From Planctomycetaceae bacterium (lineage in GTDB: Bacteria > Planctomycetota > Planctomycetia > Pirellulales > Thermoguttaceae), in contig WRKP01000002.1 in the NCBI GenBank assembly GCA_009778035.1, positions 43,804-107,803 on the forward strand: a stretch of DNA of 64,000 bases, written 5' to 3'. Within the stretch, counting starts at the first letter, position 1; each line of letters begins with the position of its first letter. The position numbers and the translations under genes are program-made. The notes beneath the pieces were generated by a model that did not search any database, had not been told where the DNA came from, and saw only the letters and a program-made list of their open reading frames with translations. This document shows, piece after piece, positions 47,101 to 56,322 of the stretch.

Positions 47101-48153
47101 GGAACGGCCCCAGGCTACGATTCCGCCCTTATCAGCGGGGAAACCCAACGCGCCGACCGAACCCTTGTCCGCCAACGACAGATCGGTAATGATTCCACTC
47201 TCAAAACATCGCACAGCCTCCTCGTACATTGGAACAAAAAGCCGTTGCACGATCTCTTCATCGGACAGCGACGCATCCGCCGATGCAAACTGCGGGTCTG
47301 CAATGCCTTCTCCAATCCACGATGCCGAATCTTCATAGTGCATAAATCCCTGACCGGTCTTGCGGCCCAGATTGCCTTCCTGAATCAGCCGTAATAGAAT
47401 CGGCGACTCGGACACCCGGTCGGGAAATGCCTTGTGCAAAACCCAACCGGCATAAAGGACGACATCCAGGCCGATTTCGTCCATAATACGAAAGGGCCCC
47501 ATCTTCATCCCGAACTGCAGCGCAACGCGTTCGATGCGTTGCAAGTCCACTTTCTCTTCAAGCAAGGCGAGGGCCGAGGAAAGATAGGGATTCAAAATCC
47601 GATTCACCAAAAAACCCGGCGAGTCGCCGACCGTGATATAGGCTTTATCGATTCGGCTGGCGTGCTTTTTTGCGCCTTCGAGCGTGGCGGAGTCGGTCAG
47701 TTTGCCTGCAACGATTTCAACCAACGAACGCTGGCGGACGGGATGGAAAAAATGGAAGCCGCAAAACCGCCGCTGCCAACCGGGCGGAAGGTGCTCGGAC
47801 AGCGAGGAAATCGAAATCGTTGAAGTATTGGAAAAGAGGAATCCGTCGGGCGTGCGGTTTTCGGTCAGTTTTTGATAGAGTTTTTGTTTGGCTTTGACTT
47901 TTTCAGGAATTGTTTCGATGATAATGGGACAGGCGAAGGCATCCGCAAGATTGCTCGTCCGCGTCAGCAGGACGTCGGGCATAGAAACGTTTTGTACTCG
48001 CAGTTCTTCGGCAATTCGTTTTGGGGCGCTTTGGAGAGCCTTATCGGAGACATCGAACAGCACGACGGGCTGTCCGCAGCGAAGATGCGCCGCCGCGATG
48101 GCGGTCCCCATCATACCCGCTCCCAATATCCCTGTTGGCAAAGACATCAGCAT
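47086..48153 (-). CDS. 3-hydroxyacyl-CoA dehydrogenase
   Basis: 355 residues from MLMSLPTGILGAG (48153), with GGGGA upstream. The longer open frame to 48405 overlaps the NfeD gene and is not native. The Rossmann motif is GILGAGMMGTAIAAAHLRCG, followed by FSNTSTISISSLSEHLPP (active-site Ser), FFHPVRQRSLVEIVAG (catalytic His in FHFFHPV) and DSPGFLVNRIL. A C-terminal duplicated helical domain follows (FGMKMGPFRIMDEIGLDVV, GRKTGQGFMHY). It has the dehydrogenase half of a FadB-like protein without the hydratase half. It overlaps the end of the convergent M50 gene by 15 bases. Confidence 0.88.
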   Translation of the reverse strand: MLMSLPTGILGAGMMGTAIAAAHLRCGQPVVLFDVSDKALQSAPKRIAEELRVQNVSMPDVLLTRTSNLADAFACPIIIETIPEKVKAKQKLYQKLTENRTPDGFLFSNTSTISISSLSEHLPPGWQRRFCGFHFFHPVRQRSLVEIVAGKLTDSATLEGAKKHASRIDKAYITVGDSPGFLVNRILNPYLSSALALLEEKVDLQRIERVALQFGMKMGPFRIMDEIGLDVVLYAGWVLHKAFPDRVSESPILLRLIQEGNLGRKTGQGFMHYEDSASWIGEGIADPQFASADASLSDEEIVQRLFVPMYEEAVRCFESGIITDLSLADKGSVGALGFPADKGGIVAWGRSLTPE

Positions 48154-48265
48154 ATTCCCCATTTTACCGTATCGGAACACGAATTGCAAGTTGCCGTCCT
48201 GGTCAGACCGGGCGCAGGCCATCAGAAGTCGTTCCAAAAATTGGATGCACTGCGCTTTTCCTCTC

Positions 48266-48808
48266 TCACGCAAAGGGGTCTTCCATCGGCACCTCTTCGG
48301 ACGATGCCGATTGGATTTCCACCTTGTGGAGTTTGCGAACAATAATGCTGGAACCCTCAATTCGGATGACGCCGACAGGCTCGCCCGCTTCGATGGCTTC
48401 CGCATCGCTTACGGCATTGTACTGATTGCCTTCGATTTCAACGAGTCCGACGAGCAACATTTTGCTTTTGGCCATTCCGTGCTTCCCTATCAGTTGTTTG
48501 AGCAAATCTTGTTCTTCGTCGGGACACAGGGCGGGATCATCCTCGGGAGCCAACAAAATTTGCCGACCTATCCAGGTGTTGGGCCACATATTCAGGGCAA
48601 TCCACAGAAAAATCGGCACAAACAAGCAGACGCAGAAAGTATAGAGGCTACCGAAAACGAAGTCCACTTGAAATGCAAAAACGACGCTTGCAACCAGCAG
48701 GCTAATTGCCAGGACTGACAAAAGGCCGCCGGAGGGCAAAAATATCTCCATGATGGCCACAATGAGTGCCAAGCCAAAAAACGAAAACGTCCAATAAACG
48801 GGATACAT
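48266..48808 (-). CDS. NfeD family membrane protein
   Basis: 180 residues. Two or three N-terminal membrane helices (ALIVAIMEIFLPSGGLLSVLAISLLVASVVFAF, then LYTFCVCLFVPIFLWIAL) are followed by a soluble OB-fold (GKHGMAKSKMLLVGLVEIEGNQYNAVSDAEAIEAGEPVGVI) with the VEG-like tail IRIEGSSIIVRKL. NfeD proteins partner SPFH (flotillin-like) proteins in membrane microdomains or act with a ClpP-class protease. No partner gene adjoins. It is followed by the 3-hydroxyacyl-CoA dehydrogenase on the same strand. Confidence 0.8.
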   Translation of the reverse strand: MYPVYWTFSFFGLALIVAIMEIFLPSGGLLSVLAISLLVASVVFAFQVDFVFGSLYTFCVCLFVPIFLWIALNMWPNTWIGRQILLAPEDDPALCPDEEQDLLKQLIGKHGMAKSKMLLVGLVEIEGNQYNAVSDAEAIEAGEPVGVIRIEGSSIIVRKLHKVEIQSASSEEVPMEDPFA

Positions 48809-48915
48809 AACAGATCAGCGGACTCGTACCGGTTTGCCCTACTGAACGTCGTATTTTACCAAATACGGTCGGAGCCGCAATCTGCGTGGCCTGAACACTT
48901 CATTTTTGGGATACA
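48809..48915. other. intergenic, nothing further seen
   Basis: Between the NfeD gene start and repeat A12. No clear promoter or RNA. Confidence 0.3.
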
Positions 48916-49040
48916 ACAGACTTGTTCGTAAACCCTGAAAATCGTCATTCCGGCGAAAGCCGGAACCCAGAGGAATCGGTATCACACGCAATGTCTGGAT
49001 TCCGGCCTGCGCCGGAATGACGGTTTCCGAACGGGTCTAA
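48916..49040. repeat. A-family repeat, copy A12 (subtype II, full length)
   Basis: Left CAGACTTGTTCGTAAACCC, right GGTTTCCGAACGGGTCTAA, arms GTCATTCCGGCGAAAGCCGG and CCGGCCTGCGCCGGAATGAC. About 125 bp. It sits upstream of the rpoN promoter. Confidence 0.75.
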
Positions 49041-49086
49041 CAAAAGCCGCCGGGCCGGGCCCCAAATCTGAAAAACAAATTTCTCC

Positions 49087-49115
49087 TTGCTTTTCCCCGC
49101 CGGTACAGGTATAAT
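49087..49115 (+). promoter_or_regulatory. rpoN promoter
   Basis: TTGCTT (49087-49092), 17-base spacer, perfect TATAAT (49110-49115), 30 bases before the GTG start. Confidence 0.65.
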
Positions 49116-49144
49116 AACCGCACCATGCTTTAGCCCTTCGAGTT

Positions 49145-50605
49145 GTGCGTTTATCTTTTTCCCAAGAACTGCGTCAGGAACAACGACAAGTCATGACGCC
49201 GCAAATGATCCAGTCCATGGAGATTCTCCAACTGGCCCTTCAGCAACTCGAACAGCGAATTGAACAAGAACTCGAACAAAATCCCGTCCTGGAATTAGAG
49301 GAGGACAATTCCGACGAAAACGATGAGTTGCCGAAACCCATCGAACATGAACCGGAACTAAACTTTGAACACGGCGGAACCAGCGACGAATTTTCCATTG
49401 CCGACGAATTCGCCCGAAATTATTCCGATACCATCGACGAAGCCCCCATCCGCTCGCAAAATTGGCTCGAAGACCAAGAAGCATTCATCGCCGACGCCTT
49501 CGCCAATATCGCCAGTCCCAGCGAGTCCCTGCAAACATACTTGGAACGCCAACTCGATTGGTTCGACCTCTCCGAAGCGATGCGTGAGACCGCCCTGCGG
49601 ATCATCCATAATCTCGAGCCGAACGGCTATTTCGTCCAGGATTTGGCCGACCTGCTCGGCAAAAATCATACGCCGGAAGAGTTAGAACTTGCCAAAAAAG
49701 CCCTGGAACTCGTCAAACGTCTCGAACCGGCGGGCGTCGGCGGAAGGGACCTTCGGGAATGCTTGCGATTGCAAATCAATCCTGATTCGGAGTTTGCCGA
49801 TGTGCTTCGGGTCTTGATTGCATCCTTTTTGGAGGATATTTCGGCCAACCGTCTGCCCCATATCGTCAGGCGGACGGGCTTCCCGCTCGAAGCCGTCCAG
49901 GGAGCCGTCGCGGAATTACGGCAATTCAATCCTCGGCCCGGTGCCGGCTTTGGAAGCACGACGGCAGCCGTTGTGATTCCCGATGTTTTCGTCGAAAAAA
50001 CGGAATCAGGCATGTACACCGTCCGCTTGGAAGACGGCCGAACGCCGCAACTTCGGATCAGCCAGTTTTACCGCGATCTGATGGGTAAGCAATGTACGGA
50101 CAAGGAAACGAAAGAGTACATTCAGCAAAAGGTTGGTTCGGCTCGGTGGCTGCTCAGTGCGATAGAACAGCGTCGGGAGACGTTGCTCAAAGTTTCGCAG
50201 GCAATCATTGACCATCAGGTTGAGTTTTTCGAGAAGGGACAGCAGGCCTTGAAGCCGCTCAAGATGCAGCAGATTGCGGACATTGTCGGAATGCACGTTA
50301 CGACGGTTTCGCGTGCGTGCGATGAAAAATGGATATCATCGCCTCGTGGGGTATTTCCCCTTCGTCGTTTTTTTTCGGGCGGATTGGCGGCGGCGGACGG
50401 CGGGGAGAATGTTGCCAACGATGTTGTGCGGCTGAAGTTGCAGGAAATCATCGGCAAGGAGGACAAGACGGAGCCGTTGAGTGATGATGCTTTGGTCAAG
50501 ATGTTGGAATCGGAGGGCATTCAGGTTGCCCGTCGGACGATTGTCAAATACCGTCAGCATTTGGGCATTCCCAGCAGCCGCGGCCGTCGGCAATGGGAAG
50601 TGTGA
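49145..50605 (+). CDS. rpoN: RNA polymerase sigma-54 factor RpoN
   Basis: 486 residues from GTG. Region I (activator interaction) begins LSFSQELRQEQRQVMTPQMIQSMEILQL and is followed by an acidic stretch. The core-binding domain contains LEPAGVGGRDLRECLRLQ. The DNA-binding part has MQQIADIVGMHVTTVSRACDEKWISSPRGVFPLRRFFSGG. The RpoN box is RRTIVKYRQHLGIPSSRGRR at the very end. It directs RNA polymerase to -24/-12 promoters with enhancer-binding proteins; in planctomycetes such promoters have been tied to flagellar and nitrogen genes. It has its own strong promoter. Confidence 0.95.
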   Translation: MRLSFSQELRQEQRQVMTPQMIQSMEILQLALQQLEQRIEQELEQNPVLELEEDNSDENDELPKPIEHEPELNFEHGGTSDEFSIADEFARNYSDTIDEAPIRSQNWLEDQEAFIADAFANIASPSESLQTYLERQLDWFDLSEAMRETALRIIHNLEPNGYFVQDLADLLGKNHTPEELELAKKALELVKRLEPAGVGGRDLRECLRLQINPDSEFADVLRVLIASFLEDISANRLPHIVRRTGFPLEAVQGAVAELRQFNPRPGAGFGSTTAAVVIPDVFVEKTESGMYTVRLEDGRTPQLRISQFYRDLMGKQCTDKETKEYIQQKVGSARWLLSAIEQRRETLLKVSQAIIDHQVEFFEKGQQALKPLKMQQIADIVGMHVTTVSRACDEKWISSPRGVFPLRRFFSGGLAAADGGENVANDVVRLKLQEIIGKEDKTEPLSDDALVKMLESEGIQVARRTIVKYRQHLGIPSSRGRRQWEV

Positions 50606-50721
50606 GCCGCAGGCGAATTGTTTGAAAACGCTCTATATGCCCCGGGCTCCGCACATCGCGGATTGTCAATCCGCCGAGATATGTGTACAATGAGGACACG
50701 ACGTTTGCTCTCTTTACAACT

Positions 50722-51900
50722 ATGCCACGGTCTATTTCATCGGCAATTTTAGTTTCCTGTATCGCTGGCGTGCTCCTCGGACTTGGGACTGCCTACAGTT
50801 TCCTAAACATCAACGCCTGGCAGCCGGAAAATGAAACGAAAAACCTCGAAATGCTTGCAGAAAGAGCCCGTGGACAGACTACCGGAGCACTGCCGCAGGC
50901 AAGCATCGAAGTTACCACATACAATTTCGGCCTCATGGACTCCAAAGAGGAAGGATTCCACGACTTTTTTATCACGAATACCGGCAATGCCGACCTGATT
51001 TTGCGAGTTGACCGAACCAGTTGTTCCTGTTTGGGCATTGATATTACGCCGACTCGCGTTCGTCCGGGCGGAACCGCTCGCTGCCGACTGCGATATACCG
51101 CCGAGCAGGCAGCGACAGGGCTGTTTTCGCAAGGCGGTGTGGTTACGACAAACGATCCTGAAAACAGGGAAATTTTCCTGAACGTCGAGGGTGTTTTCAC
51201 CAATCCAGTCGTTATGCAGCCGACTTCGGTCAATTTTGCCCGAGTTCCAGCCGGGACAACCCAAACGCGGACGATCCGGTTTTACGGTTTTGAAAACGAG
51301 CCGTTGCAACTTTCAGCAACGGCTTGGGAACTCCGCGATTTCATTGATATTGAGTTTCAGCCCTCCGAATTGCGAGAATCGGATGATGACGGCATGTTTT
51401 TATCCTTTGCAAAATCGGTCGTTGAGGGAACCATCACGGTAAAGCCGGGCTTGCCCGTTGGGACTTTCCAAGATTGGTTCCAATTACGGACGAATTATGC
51501 GGGGCAGCCAAATGTCAACTTTTTGGTGAATGGCCAGGTCGTTGCCGGTAATGTTGCGATTAGCGGACAGGGCTACAACCGAACGACCGGCGTGGCGGAT
51601 TTGGGCCGAACGACACAGGGACAAGGCATATCTCGGGATTTTATGATTACAATGTCGGGCATATCGGCACAGTCGGCAGCAATTCAGATTAGTTCGGTAG
51701 AGCCTGCTTGGCTTCGGACGCGTCTTTCGGAGCCGACGCAAGCGGGTTCGCGCCGCATAGTGTCGCTAACGATTGAAGTTCCCGAAAATGCTCCAATCGG
51801 CAGTTTTTTGTTCGGCGGCGACGGTCAACAGGCTCATATCGTGTTGGAGACGAACGACGAAACAATACGGATTCCGTTGCAGTTCTCTGTGGGAATGTGA
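50722..51900 (+). CDS. DUF1573 domain protein
   Basis: 392 residues from MPRSISSAILVSCIAG, a signal anchor. The DUF1573 domain (Ig-like, AbfB/CHU-type) is near residues 60-190: YNFGLMDSKEEGFHDFFITN and VRPGGTARCRLRYTAE, with CSC in DRTSCSCLGIDI. Further beta-sandwich repeats fill the rest. Common in planctomycetes and Bacteroidota as envelope proteins of unknown role. Monocistronic. Confidence 0.75.
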   Translation: MPRSISSAILVSCIAGVLLGLGTAYSFLNINAWQPENETKNLEMLAERARGQTTGALPQASIEVTTYNFGLMDSKEEGFHDFFITNTGNADLILRVDRTSCSCLGIDITPTRVRPGGTARCRLRYTAEQAATGLFSQGGVVTTNDPENREIFLNVEGVFTNPVVMQPTSVNFARVPAGTTQTRTIRFYGFENEPLQLSATAWELRDFIDIEFQPSELRESDDDGMFLSFAKSVVEGTITVKPGLPVGTFQDWFQLRTNYAGQPNVNFLVNGQVVAGNVAISGQGYNRTTGVADLGRTTQGQGISRDFMITMSGISAQSAAIQISSVEPAWLRTRLSEPTQAGSRRIVSLTIEVPENAPIGSFLFGGDGQQAHIVLETNDETIRIPLQFSVGM

Positions 51901-51941
51901 TGTTTCCCGCGCCGAGCAGATTTGGCGGCTGACGCAGCACA

Positions 51942-52415
51942 CTACGCGACGCGGTCGACGAAACTGCCGTTCGCCCGATCCGATTTGGGCTGCGGTTGAT
52001 ACGTCGTTTTGCCCTGACCGCGAGTCTCCAGAAGTTCGAGGATCTGCGACACATGAATCAATGACTTGCGGGACATCGTCCAATTTGTGTAGGCCAGCAA
52101 ACTAATCTGTTGCGTGCGGTGCCTTGTTTCGGCAAGCACTTTCTGTATTTCAAAGTTGTTTGGGAAAAAATGTCCGCAAAGTTGCTCAATCGAATCGCAG
52201 GGAACATTCCGCAACCTCGCTGTCGTTAAGAGTTCCTCACGCCGGTCAAGCATCGCTTGCATCCTGCCGAGCACTTTTTCTTCCTCGGCAGCGATCATCG
52301 GCAACGCATCTTTCTCCGGTTTGACGAGGATCGCCTGTTTTTTGTGCAGGACGGTCAGCATTTGACTCTGCGATTCGGCCAGTTGGGTTAGGAAAGTTTT
52401 TATGTCTGTTTTCAT
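51942..52415 (-). CDS. FlgN-like flagellar export chaperone
   Basis: 157 residues, mostly helical: FLTQLAESQSQMLTVLHKKQ, MIAAEEEKVLGRMQAMLDRREELL, then LAETRHRTQQISLLAYTNWT and LIHVSQILELLETRG. Length and the long helical hairpin fit the FlgN chaperone for the hook-filament junction proteins FlgK and FlgL. It ends in a disordered tail (TYQPQPKSDRANGSFVDRVA). It lies 30 bases downstream of an ECF sigma gene on the same strand, probably in one transcript. Confidence 0.6.
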   Translation of the reverse strand: MKTDIKTFLTQLAESQSQMLTVLHKKQAILVKPEKDALPMIAAEEEKVLGRMQAMLDRREELLTTARLRNVPCDSIEQLCGHFFPNNFEIQKVLAETRHRTQQISLLAYTNWTMSRKSLIHVSQILELLETRGQGKTTYQPQPKSDRANGSFVDRVA

Positions 52416-52445
52416 ATTGTTTTTATACTTGGTGTACGATGGCGG

Positions 52446-53075
52446 CTACCCCACATTCTTCAGCAAAAAGTTCAATTTCGCAACGGCACGCCGCATTCGT
52501 TTCGCCATGGTATCCCGGTGAACACCAAGGACTTTGGCGGCTTCATGATACGTCATGCCTTGAAAATATATCATGTATACCGCCTGCCGCATTGTATCGG
52601 GCAACTCGGCAACGGCTTCGCGAACCAGGCTGGCAATTTCCCTATCCATCGGATCCTCAAAGGGCTCCGGCTCGCTGCCTGCAACGTTGTCCGCTATGCT
52701 GTAATCGCCCCGATCGTTTTCCTGTGGAACATCAATGCTGACGACCGAAAATCGTTTTGACTCGCGATGATGGTCGGCAGCCTTGTTGGCCGCTATTGTG
52801 TACAGCCAAGGCCGAAATGCCTTGCTGGCATCGAACTTGCTGCATTCTTTCAACACGGCCATAAAAGTCCTCTGAAAGGCATCCTCCGCACTGTCGGCAT
52901 TGCCAAGGTGTCGGTACAGATAATGATGCAGGGGCTTGTCATACCGTTTGACGAGTTCTTCAAATGCTTCGCGTACTCCAGCGGAGCGGTATTCCAGCAA
53001 AAGGTCTTCGTCGGTCCAGTGTGTCCAAGCGTATCCGGTTGTTTGATTGGCTATTTCATAGGCTATTGCGGTCAT
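52446..53075 (-). CDS. ECF-type RNA polymerase sigma factor
   Basis: 209 residues. Region 2 is DEDLLLEYRSAGVREAFEELVKRYD, YLYRHLGNADSAEDAFQRTFM and FRPWLYTIAANKAADHHR. Region 4 is VAELPDTMRQAVYMIYFQGMTYHEAAKVLGVHRDTMAKRMRRA. An AAGGAG RBS lies eight bases before the ATG. It has no anti-sigma factor gene beside it; instead the next gene on the strand is FlgN-like. The acidic linker (PQENDRGDYSIADNVAGSEPEPFEDP) is longer than usual. Confidence 0.88.
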   Translation of the reverse strand: MTAIAYEIANQTTGYAWTHWTDEDLLLEYRSAGVREAFEELVKRYDKPLHHYLYRHLGNADSAEDAFQRTFMAVLKECSKFDASKAFRPWLYTIAANKAADHHRESKRFSVVSIDVPQENDRGDYSIADNVAGSEPEPFEDPMDREIASLVREAVAELPDTMRQAVYMIYFQGMTYHEAAKVLGVHRDTMAKRMRRAVAKLNFLLKNVG

Positions 53076-53330
53076 TGCTCAGGTCTCCTTGTAGTGTAGT
53101 GATTTTGTGTAAGTAATGCAAGTTTGTTTTCTGAAAGAGAGTAATATCACATGGCGTGCCAATGGAGTCCAAAAGCGGAATTTTCTCCGCAAAATTCGCG
53201 CAGACGCGAGAAAACAGGGACTTAAGAAGATTCGGGATTTTTTCCCGAGCGGTCAAGCGTTACCCGCAAGAAATGAAAAAATTACAAAACACAGCGACGG
53301 TTTGTAAAAAGGTGCGGTTCATAGAGCACA
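53076..53330. other. upstream region of the ECF sigma gene
   Basis: No gene is seen. It includes GCGGAATTTTCTCCGCAAAATTCGCGC, an imperfect hairpin, at about 53174-53200. Confidence 0.35.
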
Positions 53331-53467
53331 TTTAGAATTGGTCTGGACGCTCCCCTGTCATCCCGGCGAAAGCCGGGAACCAGGGAAACAGTATGCACGC
53401 CGTTTGGCTGGATTCCGGCTTTCGCCGGAATGACGATTTTTCCGAAGCAAAAATGAATACGCTCTAG
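53331..53467. repeat. A-family repeat, copy A13 (full length)
   Basis: Left ATAGAGCACATTTAGAATTGGTCTGGAC, arms GTCATCCCGGCGAAAGCCGG and CCGGCTTTCGCCGGAATGAC, right AAAAATGAATACGCTCTAG. 137 bp. Confidence 0.8.
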
Positions 53468-53609
53468 TTCGCGTTCCATGCCTATTTCAGAGCCCGTGGG
53501 GCAAGCCAGGGCCCTTCAGATTGCATGGCCTAACTGACGTTATGGGCTGGGCCGCCATCTGTCGATGTCAGCGTGCGCCAAACATGGCACCATTTTCCGA
53601 ACCCATCCA
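53468..53609. repeat. E-type fragment TTTCAGAGCCCGTGG
   Basis: TTTCAGAGCCCGTGGGGCAAGCCAGGG at 53483-53509 resembles TTTCAGAGCCCGTGGCGTCTGCCAGGG at about 4707-4733. Nothing else is seen in this gap. Confidence 0.4.
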
Positions 53610-54815
53610 TTATAAAAACACCCATTCGTATCCAAATCCCGGTTTGAGCCAATCCTGCCGATAAAGATGAAATATCGCACGCTCCGCCGGACTGACCCAA
53701 CCATCGGCATTGGCATCCGCCTGTTCAGCCGCCCGATCCCGCCGCTCTCGCTCCGCCGCCGTTAATCGGCCCGTCTGCGTAAAAACGCTCTCCGCAACTT
53801 CCATATTCCTCGAACCAAAATGAATCTGCGATTCGCTGAGCGAACCCTGATCCCCCACCCGCCACCAATCAAGTTGCAATACCCGACGCTTGATGATTCT
53901 GCCTTCGCCGATGTTGCCCGTATTGACGAACTCCCCGTTTTCATCTACCCGATCCGACCATTGATACGCGTTAGTTAAACCGCTCACGAAAATCGAAAAT
54001 TCATTGATTCGGGGATCGACGTCCATCCACATCGCGACGCCCCATAACTCTTCGCCCTGGCCGATTTCCTTTTCCGCAATGCTGACCGTCGTTTCCAGGT
54101 TTTCCATTCTTTCGCGTTGTTTGATTCGAGCCAATGCCAGCGGGATAATTCTGTCCGTATAGGCAACAGCTGTCGTCCTGCTGTGCCATTCCGGCTGGCC
54201 TGTTTCGGGATTGTCCATCGCGACCGTTTCCAACACGAGTCGGTTCGTGGCCAAAACGAACTGCGGCACAAATCGAACCCGTTCGACCCTGCCCGGATGC
54301 GGAGCGAAGACACCCGTCTGCTGCCGGAAATTCATGATTGCCGAACGCGGAATGTCGTGGACCGTGATGTCCCTCGGAACCGGCACGGTCTGTTCCGCAC
54401 CGGGCAACACTTCCGAAGCGAGGATGCTGTTGATTTGATTTTGGTCCAGGTCAGACGGGCCGAGATTTTTCACATTGTAGAGCAGATACCAAACTTTCTT
54501 TTTGTCGAAAGTGCCGAATTCGTTGGGAATATCGACGTCGATGATTCTTACCGGCCTGAAGGAAAATTGCAGGCACCAAACATCGCGGACGTGCCGGACG
54601 TCGCGTGCCCAAATATCGGGCCGGAATTGCACTTCGCCTTGCAATTCGGGTTCGGTTTGCGGCAGTACGGCGAGCAGTTCGGTCAAGTCTGCCCGATTTG
54701 CGACGGAGAGGTAATCAATGCTTGGCGGTATGGTGACGAAACCGCCTGGCATTTCTTGAGCAAGCAGGGCTATATTGAACGAAAAAATCAGTCCGAGGGA
54801 AAGAATGATGCGCAT
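53610..54815 (-). CDS. secreted hypothetical protein with EF-hand-like C-terminus
   Basis: 401 residues from MRIILSLGLIFSFNIALLAQ, a signal peptide; the longer frame to 54848 is less likely. A planctomycete-type protein: RPDIWARDVRHVRDVWCLQFSFRPVR and KKKVWYLLYNVKNLGPSDLDQ are conserved-looking, and two similar YNVKN / FSIFVSGLTNAY modules follow. Near the C-terminus DANADGWVSPAER is an EF-hand/dockerin-like calcium loop, before a short tail. Function unknown; probably extracytoplasmic. Confidence 0.6.
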   Translation of the reverse strand: MRIILSLGLIFSFNIALLAQEMPGGFVTIPPSIDYLSVANRADLTELLAVLPQTEPELQGEVQFRPDIWARDVRHVRDVWCLQFSFRPVRIIDVDIPNEFGTFDKKKVWYLLYNVKNLGPSDLDQNQINSILASEVLPGAEQTVPVPRDITVHDIPRSAIMNFRQQTGVFAPHPGRVERVRFVPQFVLATNRLVLETVAMDNPETGQPEWHSRTTAVAYTDRIIPLALARIKQRERMENLETTVSIAEKEIGQGEELWGVAMWMDVDPRINEFSIFVSGLTNAYQWSDRVDENGEFVNTGNIGEGRIIKRRVLQLDWWRVGDQGSLSESQIHFGSRNMEVAESVFTQTGRLTAAERERRDRAAEQADANADGWVSPAERAIFHLYRQDWLKPGFGYEWVFL

Positions 54816-54893
54816 AGTATTCGGGGAGAAAAAGCCCAGGCACTGCATATTTTACGGAAAATGGCGAAATGAATCAAGAGGAAAATAGACTGA

Positions 54894-54970
54894 TTTGGAA
54901 ACGCTCTAGATCGTCATTTCGGCGAAGCCGCGTCGCTCGACTGGGACGGTTTGACAGTTCCGATCACGTC
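54894..54970. repeat. A-family repeat, diverged copy A14
   Basis: TTTGGAAACGCTCTAGATCGTCATTTCGGCGAAGCCG and weaker right arm; degenerate. Confidence 0.5.
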
Positions 54971-55079
54971 CAATATCATGAAAAATGAGTTTCCCTCAAA
55001 AACTGCTCTTTCCCAAAATCGAAAAATCCGGTACACTATACCGCCGTTGGGCAAGGATTGGTTCAACACCTAAGCGAGC

Positions 55080-56087
55080 ATGGATGCTCAATTTTTGAAG
55101 CACTTTGGAACGTTTACTCTGCTCCTCCTCTTAATAACAGGAGAAAATTATGCAGACTCGACTTTTGAGACCGCTAATTTCGCAGTGAACGCTCCTTGTG
55201 CTCAATCCGCTCAACAATTTGCCGAAATTGCCGAACAATACCGAAAAGATTTGGCAATCCTTTGGCTCGGCAGCCCCCTGCCAAACTGGGCCGCAAAATG
55301 TCCCGTCAAAATCCACGTCGGCACCCATCTCGGTGCCGGCGGACGTACTTCGTTCGTCTTCGAAAACGGCGAAGTCTTCGGCTGGGAAATGGAAATTCAA
55401 GGCTCCTACGAACGAATCATCGATTCCGTCCTGCCGCACGAAATTACCCATACGATCCTGGCCTCGCATTTTCGCGAGCCGATTCCCCGTTGGCTCGACG
55501 AAGGACTGGCAACGTATGTCGAACATCAAAGCGAAAAAGCAGCATATAGGCAGATGCTTCGGCAATATCTGCAACCGAATGTCCAGCGATGCTTTCCGCT
55601 CAATCGGCTCGTCGCGATGAAGGATTACCCCGACGACCCGATGCCGTTTTACGCCCAAGGGCTTTCGCTGGTTGAGTATCTCATACAGTACGGTCGGCAA
55701 TTTGAAAATTGCGAGTACCGTCGGCTCATCCATTTTGCACAATCCGGCATGTCGCGGGGCGATTGGCAGGCCGCATTGCAGGAACATTACGGGATCGACA
55801 GTCTTGGCGAATTGCAGTTAAGTTGGGTTAGTTGGGTAGGCGGCACCGAGTTGGCATCGACCTTGCCGGTGCTTGCCGAGTTGCCGAGCGTTGCTCCGCC
55901 GGATTATCTGATGTCGGCGAGTATTTCGGTACAGCAAAGCAGTGCAAAACTTCCGCCGCCGCCGGCCAATTCGGTATACGAACGCCGAACGGCCGCGAGT
56001 CCGGTGCAGATGATACCGGTCCAATGGACGGACGAACGAGCCGTGCCGATTCCCGTGTCATTCGGTCGGGAAGTTGTCTTGCAGTAG
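55080..56087 (+). CDS. secreted peptidase MA-like metalloprotease candidate
   Basis: 335 residues with a signal peptide (MDAQFLKHFGTFTLLLLLITGENYA). The gluzincin motif HEITH (in SVLPHEITHTILASHF) is followed by RWLDEGLATYVEHQ, where the E provides the third zinc ligand as in the peptidase MA family. FENGEVFGWEMEIQG precedes it. A proline-rich, disordered tail ends the protein. Substrate unknown. Monocistronic. Confidence 0.75.
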   Translation: MDAQFLKHFGTFTLLLLLITGENYADSTFETANFAVNAPCAQSAQQFAEIAEQYRKDLAILWLGSPLPNWAAKCPVKIHVGTHLGAGGRTSFVFENGEVFGWEMEIQGSYERIIDSVLPHEITHTILASHFREPIPRWLDEGLATYVEHQSEKAAYRQMLRQYLQPNVQRCFPLNRLVAMKDYPDDPMPFYAQGLSLVEYLIQYGRQFENCEYRRLIHFAQSGMSRGDWQAALQEHYGIDSLGELQLSWVSWVGGTELASTLPVLAELPSVAPPDYLMSASISVQQSSAKLPPPPANSVYERRTAASPVQMIPVQWTDERAVPIPVSFGREVVLQ

Positions 56088-56164
56088 GGGTTTGTGATGT
56101 TTTCGTTGGGTGCGTGCAAGTTTTTTCCCCTAAAATCTACATCACACAAGGCATTTGTATATGC

Positions 56165-56170
56165 TATAAT
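56165..56170 (+). promoter_or_regulatory. lysC -10 box
   Basis: Perfect TATAAT. No convincing -35 box. Repeat A15 lies between it and the lysC start. Confidence 0.35.
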
Positions 56171-56290
56171 GGGCTCGTTCGGGAGTCCTCATAGTCGTCA
56201 TTCCGGCGCAAGCCGGAATCCAGAGGAACCGGCATTCGCAATGTCTGGATTCCGGCTTGCGCCGGAATGACAGTTTCCGAACAAGTCCAA
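56171..56290. repeat. A-family repeat, copy A15 (subtype II)
   Basis: Arms GTCATTCCGGCGCAAGCCGG and CCGGCTTGCGCCGGAATGAC with terminus TTTCCGAACAAGTCC. It lies in the lysC leader. Confidence 0.7.
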
Positions 56291-56322
56291 TTACCCGCCA
56301 ATTATTTATCACTCTTTACAAA

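Noticed and set aside
48154..48405. N-terminal extension of the 3-hydroxyacyl-CoA dehydrogenase
   Set aside because: It overlaps the NfeD gene and lacks similarity; the Rossmann motif starts just after 48153.
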